From assembly GCA_903900845.1 (NCBI GenBank), contig CAIUOU010000110.1:62001-126000 (forward strand): a stretch of DNA of 64,000 nucleotides, given 5' to 3'. The position numbers and the translations under genes were made by a program. The number at the start of each line of letters is the position of its first letter. Position 1 is the first letter of the stretch. A model generated the notes under the pieces. That model was not told the DNA's origin. It ran no database searches and saw nothing but the letters and a program-made list of their open reading frames with translations. Source of the DNA: an uncultured Opitutia bacterium (GTDB lineage Bacteria > Verrucomicrobiota > Verrucomicrobiia > Opitutales > Opitutaceae). Shown piece by piece: positions 38,838-48,419 of this stretch.

Positions 38838-39599
38838 TTGAACGCCGACGAATACCTCAAGCTCGCGGAGGTGGAGGACCGGATGTGGTACTTCCGGTCG
38901 CTGCACACCCACGTGGCGCGCGAGCTCGCGCGGACGCGGCCGGGGGGTGGTGACGTGCTCGACGCCGGGTGCGGCACCGGCGGTCTCATCCTGCGGCTCC
39001 GCGAGGCCAACCCCTCTTGGGGCTTCGCGGGCATCGACTTCATGCCGCTCGCCTGCGAGCTGGCGCGGCGGCGTTGCGGCGCTGGCACCGACATCCGCGA
39101 GGCGTCGATCACCGCGCTGCCGTTCGCTGACGCCAGCTTTGACGCGGTTGTTTCGGCCGACGTCGTTTGCCAGGTGGAGAACCCGGAGGTGGCCGCCGCG
39201 GAGTTTATGAGGGTGCTCCGGCCGGGCGGGGTGGTCGTGATCAACGTGCCAGCCTACCGCTGGATGTGGTCATATCATGACGATTCGTGCCAGACGAAGC
39301 ACCGCTACACGCGGCCCGAGGTGGCGGCACTGCTGCGGGGCGCCGGTTTCGGGGGGACGCGCACCACGCATTGGAACGCCCTGCCTTTCCCGGTCGTCTG
39401 GGCGAAGCGGAAACTCTTCCGCACACCGGCCGACACCAGCGATGTGAAGGACTATCCGCGGATCATCGACACGGCCTTCGGCGCGCTGATGGCGGTCGAG
39501 CACGCTTGGCTTGAACTCGGGGGCGTCTGGGCCTGGGGCACGTCGGTGTTCGGCGTGGCGCGGAAGCCCGCGGCGTCGGACGGCGCGGTGCGGTCATGA
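38838..39599 (+). CDS. Class I SAM-dependent methyltransferase
   Basis: GGDVLDAGCGTGGLILRLREANPSWGFAGID; LPFADASFDAVVSADVVCQVEN; VLRPGGVVVINVPAY; TTG start. Confidence 0.9.
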   Translation: MNADEYLKLAEVEDRMWYFRSLHTHVARELARTRPGGGDVLDAGCGTGGLILRLREANPSWGFAGIDFMPLACELARRRCGAGTDIREASITALPFADASFDAVVSADVVCQVENPEVAAAEFMRVLRPGGVVVINVPAYRWMWSYHDDSCQTKHRYTRPEVAALLRGAGFGGTRTTHWNALPFPVVWAKRKLFRTPADTSDVKDYPRIIDTAFGALMAVEHAWLELGGVWAWGTSVFGVARKPAASDGAVRS

Positions 39600-41791
39600 T
39601 GGCGCTTGCGGCCTCCGGCGCGCTTCTGCTCCACGTCTTTCTGTGGGGAGCCGGCGCGGCGATGCTGGCCATGCCGCGGCCCTGGCGGCGGTTCTGGCCG
39701 GTGCTGGCGCTGCCCGCGGGCCTGACGCTCCAGTCTGTCGTCGTGTGGGCGGGGGCGTGGGCGAACCTCCGCGGCACCGACGCCTACGGGAAGTGGAGCC
39801 TTGCGGTTCCGCTTCTGCTCCTGGCTGCAGGGGTCGCGCGGGTGGGAGCGTGCCGGATCCGAGTCGACCTCGCACGCCTCGGACTGGTTTTGGTCACTTC
39901 GGCGGCGAGCCTCTTCCTCCTGACCCTTCCGCTGGCGTTCTCCGGGGGAATTCCGACCACGGTGTCGCTGGGAAGCTGTGACGCGGCGGACTACGCGGCC
40001 GGCGCGCGCGTGTTGCAGGAATTCTCGCGAGGCGACCGAACGGGTTTCCTCGGACTGACGGAAGTCGTGCAGGTGATGTCGGTGGACAACTTTCCCGACT
40101 ATTGGCTGCGGCTGAATCATTTCACGCCGTCAGCGTTGATTGCTTTGAACGGATCGGTGCTCGGTTTCGTGCCGCACGAACTGGCAACGCTGGTGACCGC
40201 GCTGGCGCTGGCCGCGGTGGTGCCGCTGGTGTTCTGGATTTCGCGCGCGTTGCTCGGTTACAGCGGCGTCGTCGCGCTGGTGCTGGCGGGTATCGCCGCG
40301 GTGAGCCCGGTGCTCTGGTATGCGGTCGCGCATGTGGCGCCGGGGCAATTGCTGGCGGCGCAGGCGGCGGCATTGCTCACCTGGGCGGGGGTCGCGCTCT
40401 GGCGCGGACGGCTCACGCCCACCCGCGCGCTGGCCTTCGCCCCGGTGTTGGCGACCGCCTACGCGCTGATTCTCGGCAGCTATAACTTCTTTCTGCTGGT
40501 GTGTCTGGTGCCGGCGGTGGCCTATGCGGGCGGCCTCGCGCTGCGCGGTGCGCGTTGGGCACGTTTCGGCGGCTGGCTCGCGGCGATGCTGGTTCCGCTG
40601 GTTCCGGCCGGGTTGGTTTTCGCGGAACGCTTGGCGGGACTAGCGGAGCGACTCTCGCTGCTCCGGACGTACGATTTCGGCTGGCCGGTGCCGGCGTTCA
40701 CCGCCGAAGGCTGGTTCGGACTCGTGCTCGCACCGGATCTCGAACCGTTGCCTTGGGCTCCACTCCGTTGGGCGCTGTCGGCGTTGTTGGTCGGCCTGTT
40801 GGTCTGGGCGCATTTGCGCTCGGCGACGGGGCCCCGTCCGGCTGGCTGGGTTGCCGTGGCGCTTTCGGTGCCCGTGTTGCTGGGCTACGGGTTCCTGCAG
40901 GCGCGCGGCGCGTGGCTCGGCACCAACGCCAGCTACGACGCCTATAAGCTCTTCGCGGTGTTTTTCCCGGTGCTACTGCCGGCCTGCTGCTGGTGGGTGA
41001 CTCTGCGGCGCAGCCGGCGGCTCCACGAATGGCTGCTGGTGGCGGCGACGGCTGTCGTCGTGGTCGCCGGCAACCTCGCCGCGGCGGGTTTCTTCATGGT
41101 GCGCCTCAGCCGTGCGCCTTTGCGGTTCGATCCGGAGGTCGTCGCGCTACTGCGCGTCGAGGCGATGGATGAGGTGCGGGGCGTGAACCTGCTGGTGCCC
41201 GATATGTGGACGCGCCTCTGGGCGAACGTCTTCCTGCTGCGCAAGGAGCAGTATTTCGCGACCCACACTTATGAGGCGCGGCGCGACACCCCGTTGCGCG
41301 GCGACTGGAGTCTGGAAAGCGGAGTGGTCGGGGCTGCCCCGGAGTTCCCCGGATGGCAGCGGCTCTCGCCACGCTTCACGCTGATCAGCGCCGCGGGTCC
41401 GCACGGGCTGCGGGTCATGCCCTCGGCCGGCTGGCACGGGCTGGAGCGTACGCCGGACGGGAGTGAACAGTGGGAATGGACGGATCGCGCCGCGGTGTTG
41501 GAGATTGAGAATCCGCGCGGCGAGCCCCTTGAGGTTCGTTTCGTCGGCGACGCGCGCGGTTTTGGCGCCCGTGAGGTCGAGTTACTCAACCCTGCCGGTC
41601 GTCGGACGGGGGCAACCTTCATGGTGGGCGAGGCGCGTACCAAGTTCATCCTCGGTCCGGTCACGCTGCCGCCGGGTGTCTCGCGCTGGACCCTGCGCTC
41701 GCTCGAGCCGGCCGCACGCGCCTCGGCGGCGGACCCGCGTCAGGTGGCGCTTTGCGTCTATCAGCTGCGCGTCCAGGTAGGCGGGAATTGA
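39596..41791 (+). CDS. Multi-pass membrane protein, putative GT-C-type glycosyltransferase
   Basis: 731 aa ORF with many TM helices and a soluble C-terminal region; 4-nt overlap with the methyltransferase; located in a glycan gene cluster. Confidence 0.65.
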   Translation: MMALAASGALLLHVFLWGAGAAMLAMPRPWRRFWPVLALPAGLTLQSVVVWAGAWANLRGTDAYGKWSLAVPLLLLAAGVARVGACRIRVDLARLGLVLVTSAASLFLLTLPLAFSGGIPTTVSLGSCDAADYAAGARVLQEFSRGDRTGFLGLTEVVQVMSVDNFPDYWLRLNHFTPSALIALNGSVLGFVPHELATLVTALALAAVVPLVFWISRALLGYSGVVALVLAGIAAVSPVLWYAVAHVAPGQLLAAQAAALLTWAGVALWRGRLTPTRALAFAPVLATAYALILGSYNFFLLVCLVPAVAYAGGLALRGARWARFGGWLAAMLVPLVPAGLVFAERLAGLAERLSLLRTYDFGWPVPAFTAEGWFGLVLAPDLEPLPWAPLRWALSALLVGLLVWAHLRSATGPRPAGWVAVALSVPVLLGYGFLQARGAWLGTNASYDAYKLFAVFFPVLLPACCWWVTLRRSRRLHEWLLVAATAVVVVAGNLAAAGFFMVRLSRAPLRFDPEVVALLRVEAMDEVRGVNLLVPDMWTRLWANVFLLRKEQYFATHTYEARRDTPLRGDWSLESGVVGAAPEFPGWQRLSPRFTLISAAGPHGLRVMPSAGWHGLERTPDGSEQWEWTDRAAVLEIENPRGEPLEVRFVGDARGFGAREVELLNPAGRRTGATFMVGEARTKFILGPVTLPPGVSRWTLRSLEPAARASAADPRQVALCVYQLRVQVGGN

Positions 41792-41825
41792 CGCCACCGC
41801 GGCGCGACGTGTTTTCTGCCCGCCG

Positions 41826-42827
41826 ATGTCCGCCCGCCTGAACCTCCGCCGCGTGTTCGCGGGCCGGCGCGTCCTGATCACGGGCGGCCTCGGTTTCATC
41901 GGCTCGAACCTGGCGCGTACCCTCGTGGGCCTCGGGGCGCGCGTCTCGATCGTCGACAGCCTGGTCCCGGAGTACGGCGGGAACCGCCGCAACCTCGCGG
42001 GCATCGCCGCCCGCGTTAAAGTGCACGTCGCCGATGTGCGCGACTGGCCGCGGCTGCCGGACCTCGTGCGCGGGCAGGACTTTCTTTTCAACCTTGCGGG
42101 GCAGACGAGCCACATGGATTCGATGACGGACCCGCAGACCGACCTCGACATCAACTGCCGCGCACAGCTGGCGATTCTCGAGGCCTGCCGGCTGCACAAT
42201 CCGGGCATCCGCATCGTGTTCGCCAGCACGCGGCAGATCTACGGCCGTCCCGATTACCTGCCGGTCGACGAGCGGCATCCCCTGCGGCCGGTGGACGTGA
42301 ACGGCATCAACAAGATGGCCGGTGAGGCGTTCCACCTCCTGTACTCGCGGGTGCACGGGATCGCGGCGACGGCGTTGCGCCTCACCAACACCATCGGGCC
42401 GCGCATGCGGATTAAGGACGCCCGCCAGACGTTCGTCGGGGTGTGGGTGCGGCGGCTGGTGGAAGGCGAACCCTTCGAGGTTTGGGGTGGGGAGCAGCTA
42501 CGCGACTTCACCTACGTGGATGATGCGGTGGAGGCTTTTCTGCTGGCGGCGGCGAAACCGGAGGCGGTGGGGCAGGTCTTCAATTTGGGCGGACCTCCGC
42601 GCGTGACGTTGCAGCGCCTCGCCGAGCTGCTGGTGGAGATCAATCGCGGCGGATCGTTTGTCGTGCGCGAGTTTCCGGCGGACCGCCGGCGGATCGACAT
42701 CGGGGACTACTTCGCGGACGGCCGCCTGATTTCGCGGCGGCTCGGCTGGAAGCCGCGGACCGATCTGCGCACCGCGCTGGAGCGGACGGTCGCGTATTAC
42801 CGCCGGGAGCTCGGCCACTATATTTGA
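41826..42827 (+). CDS. NAD-dependent epimerase/dehydratase (extended SDR)
   Basis: RRVLITGGLGFIGSNLARTLVGLGA; FASTRQIYGRP; GINKMAGEAFHLLYSRVHGI; RDFTYVDDAVEAFLLAA. Confidence 0.92.
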   Translation: MSARLNLRRVFAGRRVLITGGLGFIGSNLARTLVGLGARVSIVDSLVPEYGGNRRNLAGIAARVKVHVADVRDWPRLPDLVRGQDFLFNLAGQTSHMDSMTDPQTDLDINCRAQLAILEACRLHNPGIRIVFASTRQIYGRPDYLPVDERHPLRPVDVNGINKMAGEAFHLLYSRVHGIAATALRLTNTIGPRMRIKDARQTFVGVWVRRLVEGEPFEVWGGEQLRDFTYVDDAVEAFLLAAAKPEAVGQVFNLGGPPRVTLQRLAELLVEINRGGSFVVREFPADRRRIDIGDYFADGRLISRRLGWKPRTDLRTALERTVAYYRRELGHYI

Positions 42828-42911
42828 TCGGCGCGGCGGGGATAGCTCCTGTCGGTGACGTTGGAAACGGGGTCTTGCCCCGCCACAGGGCTTGGGCGAC
42901 TAATCCCGTCG

Positions 42912-43862
42912 ATGCCCGGCCCCGCCCTGAGCTTTGTCATCCCTCTTTACCGCAGCGCCGAGACGATCGGCGCGGTGGTGCGCGAGATCGAGGGTTTCAC
43001 CGTCGAGGGCGGGCACGAGATCATCCTGGTGCACGATGGCAGCGGGGAGGAGACGAGTCGCGCGGCGCGGGAACTCGTGCGGACGGCGCGGGTGCCGGTC
43101 ACGCTGATCGAGCACGCGCGCAACTACGGCGAGCACAACGCCGTGCTGACCGGCTGGCGGCACGCGCGGGGCGCATACATCGTGAATCTGGACGACGACG
43201 GGCAAAACCCGCCCGCCGAGGCGCTGCGGCTCTGGCGGGAGGCGAAAGCCGCCGGCCTGGATGTCGTTTACGGGCACTACGAGGAGAAGCGCCATGAGGC
43301 GTGGCGTAATCTCGGCAGCTGGTTCACCAATCGGATGACCGATTGGGCTCTCGATAAGCCGGCGGGCTTCTACCTCTCCAGTTTCCGCTGCGTGAGCGCG
43401 TTCGTCGCGCGGCAGGTGATCGGCTACGCCGGGCCTTATCCCTACATCGACGGCCTTATCCTGCAGGTGACGCAGCGCATCGGCTCGATCGCCGTGCGCC
43501 ACGAGGAGCGAAAGGCGGGCCGCAGCACCTACACGCTGGGCAAACTCATCCGGCTCTGGCTAAGCGCTTGGGTGAATTTTTCCCTGCTGCCCCTGCGGGT
43601 CGCGACGGTGCTCGGGCTGGTCGTTGCTGCTGCGGGTATGGTGGCGCTCGGGACGATCGCCTGGCTCTGGTACAGTGGCATTGGCCCGGAGTACGGCTGG
43701 GGTTGGACGATGTCCTGCATTCTCATCTTCTCCGGTACGCAGCTCGTGATGCTCGGCCTGATCGGGGAGTATCTCGGCCGCATGTTCATCGCCGTGAACC
43801 AGCGGCCGCAGTCCGTCGTGCGCGAGGTCGTCGCCTCGGACGCTGCGGGCCGGGTCAGCTAG
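42912..43862 (+). CDS. Glycosyltransferase family 2 with C-terminal TM helices (GtrB/DPM1-like)
   Basis: LSFVIPLYRSAETIGAVVREIEGF; IVNLDDDGQNPPAEALRL; GRSTYTLGKLIRLWLSAWVNFS. Confidence 0.92.
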   Translation: MPGPALSFVIPLYRSAETIGAVVREIEGFTVEGGHEIILVHDGSGEETSRAARELVRTARVPVTLIEHARNYGEHNAVLTGWRHARGAYIVNLDDDGQNPPAEALRLWREAKAAGLDVVYGHYEEKRHEAWRNLGSWFTNRMTDWALDKPAGFYLSSFRCVSAFVARQVIGYAGPYPYIDGLILQVTQRIGSIAVRHEERKAGRSTYTLGKLIRLWLSAWVNFSLLPLRVATVLGLVVAAAGMVALGTIAWLWYSGIGPEYGWGWTMSCILIFSGTQLVMLGLIGEYLGRMFIAVNQRPQSVVREVVASDAAGRVS

Positions 43863-44865
43863 GGAACATCGCGCGCCACCGCGCCAGTTCGCGGGCCATA
43901 CCCTCCGCCACCCCGCGCGTCGCCTCCGGCGGCGGTTCGCGGCGCAGTCCCGCGAGGTAGGCGAGCGACGTGAACACCACGCGGTACTCGCGCTCGCGCG
44001 GACTGCTGAACGAGGATTGGAGAAACTCGCGGCACCACGGACGCCACGCGTCGGCGGTGAGCTCGCGTTCCCACCTTTGCGCGAGACGGAAGGAATTCTG
44101 CTCGTCGCGGGCCTTTCTGCCCGGTGCGGAGCTCACGTGGTGGCGAACCACGCTGCGCAGCGCGACGACGTTCACACGTCCGGTCGCGCGGGCGCGGTAG
44201 CCGAGGTCGATGTCCTCGCCGCCGTTGACGTAGCCTTCGTCGAAGCCGCCGAGTTCCTGCCAGAGCGATCGCCGTATGAGCAGGCAAGCCCCGGTCACCG
44301 CGGCCACCGGCCGGACCGGCTGAAGCAGCCGTGCGAACCGCCCTGGCGTTTGCCGCGTGTGGACCGGTTTGGCAGCAGGGGTCAGCTCGAGTCCCGCGTG
44401 GTCGGTCGCACCCGTGCGGGCGTCCCTTTGCACGTTGCCCACGAGCCCGGCGCGATCCCCGAGGCGATCCAACGCCGACAGCATGGGTTCAAGCCAGCCC
44501 GGTAGGAGAACGAGGTCGTTGTTGAGCAGCGCGAGCACCTCCCCACGGGCAAGGGCGGCGGCGCGGTTGTTGGCGCCCGCGAATCCGAGGTTGCGCTCGT
44601 TGAAAAGCACACGGAAGGGCGCGGACTGCAGCTCACGGGCGGTTCGCAGCCATTCGCGGGTGCCGTCGGAGCTGCCGTCATCCACAAGTATGATTTCGTG
44701 CGTCACGGCCGCCGGCAGAGTGGAGCGCAGGCTATCCAGCATCGCGCGGGTGAGCGCGAGGCAGTCGAACAACGGCACGACCACGCTCAGCCGCGGGGAA
44801 GATCCGGCGCGCTCAGAGGTGGTGTGGGACGGGGAGGACGGCATCGCCCGGGGCGGCAGGAGCAT
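43855..44865 (-). CDS. Glycosyltransferase family 2
   Basis: LSVVVPLFDCLALTRAMLDSL; EIILVDDGSSDGTREWL; NLGFAGANNRAAALARGEVLALLNNDLVLLPGWL; GGFDEGYVNGGEDIDLGYRARA. Confidence 0.92.
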   Translation of the reverse strand: MLLPPRAMPSSPSHTTSERAGSSPRLSVVVPLFDCLALTRAMLDSLRSTLPAAVTHEIILVDDGSSDGTREWLRTARELQSAPFRVLFNERNLGFAGANNRAAALARGEVLALLNNDLVLLPGWLEPMLSALDRLGDRAGLVGNVQRDARTGATDHAGLELTPAAKPVHTRQTPGRFARLLQPVRPVAAVTGACLLIRRSLWQELGGFDEGYVNGGEDIDLGYRARATGRVNVVALRSVVRHHVSSAPGRKARDEQNSFRLAQRWERELTADAWRPWCREFLQSSFSSPREREYRVVFTSLAYLAGLRREPPPEATRGVAEGMARELARWRAMFPS

Positions 44866-44918
44866 CCCCGTGAAAACGGGGGCCGCTCAATCCCTTATTC
44901 TCGGTCTTCCGCGGGCGC

Positions 44919-45839
44919 TCACTTCTCGGCGGCGATGCGGCGGAGGTAGGCGCCGTACGAGGATTTTCCGAGACGGGCGATGTTGGCCTCGAGCCCGGCG
45001 CGGTCGATCCAACCCTGGCGCCACGCGATCTCCTCGAGGCAGGCGATCTTCAGGCCCTGGCGGTTCTCGATGACCGAGACGAACTGCCCGGCCTCGAGGA
45101 GCGAGTCGTGCGTGCCGGTGTCGAGCCACGCGGTGCCGCGCCCCAGAACCTCGACGTGCAGTTTTCCGGCCTCGAGGTACAGGCGGTTGAGGTCGGTGAT
45201 CTCCAGCTCGCCGCGTTTCGACGGCTTCAGGCGCCGGGAGAACGCGACGACGTCGGAGTCGTAGTAATAAATTCCCGGGATGGCGTAGTTGGACTTCGGC
45301 TGGGCGGGTTTTTCCTCGAGGGAAAGCACGCGTCCGTCGGTCGCGAATTCCACCACACCGTAGCTCTTCGGATCCGCCACATGGTAGCCGAAGATGGTGG
45401 CGCCGGAGGTGCGTGCGGTGGCGCGCTCAAGGGACTTCACCAGGTCGTGGCCGTAAAAAAGGTTGTCGCCGAGCACCAAGGCGGCCGGTTCGTTTTTCAG
45501 GAAGCCCACGTCCTCGGCGATGTGGAACGCCTGCGCGAGCCCGTCGGGGCTGGGTTGCTCGGCGTAGGTGAACTTCACGCCGAGGTTGGCTCCGTCGCCC
45601 AGCAGCTTGCGGAAAAGCGGCAGGTCGGTCGGCGTGGAAATGATGAGAATCTCGCGGATCCCGGAGAGCATCAGCACCGACAGCGGGTAGTAGACCATCG
45701 GCTTGTCGTACACCGGCATGAGCTGCTTCGAGACCGCGATGGTGAGCGGGTACAGCCGCGTGCCGGAGCCGCCGGCGAGGATGATGCCCTTGCGGGCAGG
45801 CGATAGGCGATGGGCTTTGGGCGATGGGTCAACGTTCAT
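44919..45839 (-). CDS. rfbA: Glucose-1-phosphate thymidylyltransferase
   Basis: [53 protein letters not shown]-terminal 16 residues ([16 protein letters not shown]) are non-canonical and encoded in the repeat array. Confidence 0.95.
   Translation of the reverse strand: MNVDPSPKAHRLSPARKGIILAGGSGTRLYPLTIAVSKQLMPVYDKPMVYYPLSVLMLSGIREILIISTPTDLPLFRKLLGDGANLGVKFTYAEQPSPDGLAQAFHIAEDVGFLKNEPAALVLGDNLFYGHDLVKSLERATARTSGATIFGYHVADPKSYGVVEFATDGRVLSLEEKPAQPKSNYAIPGIYYYDSDVVAFSRRLKPSKRGELEITDLNRLYLEAGKLHVEVLGRGTAWLDTGTHDSLLEAGQFVSVIENRQGLKIACLEEIAWRQGWIDRAGLEANIARLGKSSYGAYLRRIAAEK
45799..45826 (+). repeat. Heptamer array GGCGATA|GGCGATG|GGCTTTG|GGCGATG (distal side of four-helix ORF)
   Basis: Read directly; 45799-45814 is the exact reverse complement of 46184-46199 (16 bp). 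Confidence 0.92.
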
Positions 45840-46188
45840 AGGTTGCGGATCTGGCTTTGATCAGGGCGCCAAGTCGACGGCCGACGACGATTGCTTGCTG
45901 CTGAATACTGTGGACGCGTTCCGCGGGCAGAAGACCTACCTCTTGGGCGATTTCCAGCTGGGTCCGAAGTTCGGCCAAAGATCCCTTTGCGATATAGAAG
46001 AAACGGACGGAATCGCGATCCGTGTCACGTTCGTCTCCCTCCGCGATGTTCGAGGGGACGCTCACTGCCGCGCGGCGTATCTGGTCGCGCAGTGCCGGGT
46101 CGCGCAGGCGGTCGGTCGCCTTGTAGGTCTCGACCGTGAGCGCCATCGCATCTTTCCAGACCTGCAGATTTTGGAAGCCCGTTCCCAT
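45829..46188 (-). CDS. Four-helix bundle protein (S23 rRNA intervening-sequence protein family, PF05635-like)
   Basis: [28 protein letters not shown]...[23 protein letters not shown]...[25 protein letters not shown]: hallmark family motifs. Confidence 0.93.
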   Translation of the reverse strand: MGTGFQNLQVWKDAMALTVETYKATDRLRDPALRDQIRRAAVSVPSNIAEGDERDTDRDSVRFFYIAKGSLAELRTQLEIAQEVGLLPAERVHSIQQQAIVVGRRLGALIKARSATYER

Positions 46189-46213
46189 CGCCTATCGCCG
46201 ATCGCCCATCGCC
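46186..46213 (-). repeat. Heptamer array (plus strand CATCGCC|TATCGCC|GATCGCC|CATCGCC = GGCGATN x4 on minus), upstream of four-helix ORF
   Basis: Four consecutive 7-nt units, inverted relative to 45799-45826. Confidence 0.92.
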
Positions 46214-46214
46214 A

Positions 46215-47285
46215 TCACCCTTTAGCCCCTAGCCTTTCACGCGCGTAACGCGTGGCGGTGATCTCCGCCGCCCAACTACGGTGCGTGAGATACCATTCGA
46301 CCGTCTTCTCGATGCCGGTGGCGAAGGACTCGCGCGGGGACCAGCCGAGCTCGCGCTGGAGCTTCTCGCAGTTGATCGCGTAGCGGCGGTCGTGGCCGGG
46401 GCGATCGGCGACGTAGATGATCTGCGTGGTGTAGGATTTGCCGTCGGCGCGGGGCGACTTGCGGTCGAGCAGCGCGCAGATCGCGCGTACGATCTCGATG
46501 TTCGGTTTCTCGTTCAGGCCGCCGACGTTGTAGGTCTCGCCGACGCGACCTTTCTGGAGCACCAGCCAGATGGCGGCGGCGTGGTCCTCCACGTAGAGCC
46601 AGTCGCGCACCTGCATGCCGTCTCCGTAAACCGGCAGGCCTTTTCCCTCGAGGGCGTTGAGGATCATCAGCGGGATCAGCTTCTCGGGGAAGTGGTACGG
46701 GCCGTAGTTGTTCGAGCAGTTGGTCGTGAGCGTGGGCAGCTTGTAGGTGTGCTGGTAGGCGCGCACGAGGTGGTCGCTGGCGGCCTTGGACGCCGCGTAG
46801 GGGGAGTTCGGCGCGAAGGGCGTTTCCTCGGTGAAGGCGGGGTCGTCCGGCGCGAGCGTGCCGTAGACCTCGTCGGTCGAGACGTGCAGGAAACGGAAGG
46901 CCGCCTTGCGCGGTTCGGGCAGCTTCGCCCAGTGCACGCGCGCGGCGTTGAGCAGGCGCAAGGTGCCGACGACGTTGGTCTGCACGAACGGCTCCGGCGA
47001 ATCAATCGAGCGGTCCACGTGTGACTCCGCGGCGAAGTTCACCACGGCGTCGATCGCGTGCTCGGCCAGCAGGCGCGACACCAGCTCGGTGTCACCGATC
47101 CCGCCGTGGGCGAAGACGTAGCGCGGGTCACCCGCGAGGTCGGCGAGGTTGGCGGGGTTTCCCGCGTAAGTGAGGGCGTCGAGGTTGACGACCTTGGCCG
47201 CGGCGCCGGGACCTTTTTCCAGCAGCCGCTGCCGGATGAAGTTGGAACCGATGAAGCCGCAGCCGCCGGTGACGAGGAGGTTCAT
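46215..47285 (-). CDS. rfbB: dTDP-glucose 4,6-dehydratase
   Basis: MNLLVTGGCGFIGSNFIRQRL; NFAAESHVDRSI; VSTDEVYGTL; PYAASKAASDHLVRAYQHTYKLPTLTTNCSNNYGPYHFPEKLIPLMI. Confidence 0.97.
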   Translation of the reverse strand: MNLLVTGGCGFIGSNFIRQRLLEKGPGAAAKVVNLDALTYAGNPANLADLAGDPRYVFAHGGIGDTELVSRLLAEHAIDAVVNFAAESHVDRSIDSPEPFVQTNVVGTLRLLNAARVHWAKLPEPRKAAFRFLHVSTDEVYGTLAPDDPAFTEETPFAPNSPYAASKAASDHLVRAYQHTYKLPTLTTNCSNNYGPYHFPEKLIPLMILNALEGKGLPVYGDGMQVRDWLYVEDHAAAIWLVLQKGRVGETYNVGGLNEKPNIEIVRAICALLDRKSPRADGKSYTTQIIYVADRPGHDRRYAINCEKLQRELGWSPRESFATGIEKTVEWYLTHRSWAAEITATRYARERLGAKG

Positions 47286-47384
47286 TTTTAGAAGGGATAG
47301 GGAAAGTGAGGGTGAAAGAGAGGGAGAGGGGGAGAGAAAGAGGGGCGTGGGGCGCGATCAGGACATGGGTAACACCTTAGGAAA

Positions 47385-47409
47385 GGTCCGCGGCGTCAGC
47401 CGCGGCTAC
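47385..47409 (-). repeat. GTAG-hairpin copy B (minus: GTAGCCGCGGCTGACGCCGCGGACC)
   Basis: 7-bp stem CCGCGGC/GCCGCGG with a TGAC loop, intergenic between rfbD and rfbB. Confidence 0.6.
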
Positions 47410-47528
47410 ACCCCATGCTCCGTGGCCTCGGAGCGACTCTCTGTGAACTCTGTGTCAAAGGATCGTATCCTTCAGTCGGTGACTCCACCTCGTCGAATTC
47501 ATCCGTATTTTCCGGGAATCGCACGGCC

Positions 47529-48401
47529 TCAGGCCTCGACGACCTGCTTCAGGCTCTCGTGCCAGTCGGGGAGACGAAGCCCGAAGGCACGCTCGAGTTT
47601 GGCGGCCGCCATCACGGAGTAGGCCGGGCGCTTGGTCGGCGTGGGGTATTCGGCGGAGGTAATCGCCTCGACCTCGCGGCATTTGCGCGTCTCTGGCGGC
47701 ATCAAATCGATGATCGCCTTCGCGAAACCGTGCCAGCTGGTCTGACCGGACGAGCACAGGTGGTAAGTGCCGCTGAGGCGGCGGGCATCGTCGGGTTGGC
47801 GTACTTGCAGGAGCGCCTGGGCGGTCGTCTCCGCGATCATCCGCGACCATGTGGGGCAGCCGACCTGGTCGGCGACGACCCGGAGCTTCTCCCGCTCCCG
47901 GGCCAGCCGCTGCATCGTGAGCATGAAGTTGGCGCCGCGCGCGCCGTATACCCAGCACAGGCGGAAGATCAGGTGGTCGCAGCCGGCGGCGCGGATCGCC
48001 TCGTCCCCCGCGTGCTTGGTGTGGGCGTAGGCGCCGAGCGGGTTCGGATCGTCGGTCTCGACGTACGGCGTCGTCTTGGTGCCGTCGAAGACGTAGTCCG
48101 TCGAGTAATGCACCAGCAGGGCCCCGCGTTTTCTCGCTTCCTCGGCCATGATACCCGGGGCATCCGCGTTGATCTTGGTGGCGAGGGCGAGTTCGGACTC
48201 GGCCTTGTCGACCGCGGTGTAGGCGGCGGCGTTGATGATGACATCGGGCGCGGCGGCGGTGATCGCTTCGCGGACCGAGTCGGGGCGGGTGAAGTCGACG
48301 TCCGGGTAGTCAACACACGTGACGCGCGCCAGCGGCGCGAGGGTGCGGCGAAGTTCCCAGCCGACCTGGCCGACTTTGCCGAAAAGCAGGATGTTTTTCA
48401 T
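47529..48401 (-). CDS. rfbD: dTDP-4-dehydrorhamnose reductase
   Basis: MKNILLFGKVGQVGWELRRTLAPLA; NAAAYTAVDKAE; HYSTDYVFDGTK; LRVVADQVGCPTWSRMIAE. Confidence 0.96.
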   Translation of the reverse strand: MKNILLFGKVGQVGWELRRTLAPLARVTCVDYPDVDFTRPDSVREAITAAAPDVIINAAAYTAVDKAESELALATKINADAPGIMAEEARKRGALLVHYSTDYVFDGTKTTPYVETDDPNPLGAYAHTKHAGDEAIRAAGCDHLIFRLCWVYGARGANFMLTMQRLAREREKLRVVADQVGCPTWSRMIAETTAQALLQVRQPDDARRLSGTYHLCSSGQTSWHGFAKAIIDLMPPETRKCREVEAITSAEYPTPTKRPAYSVMAAAKLERAFGLRLPDWHESLKQVVEA

Positions 48402-48419
48402 GCGCGGAGGAGCGGCGCC

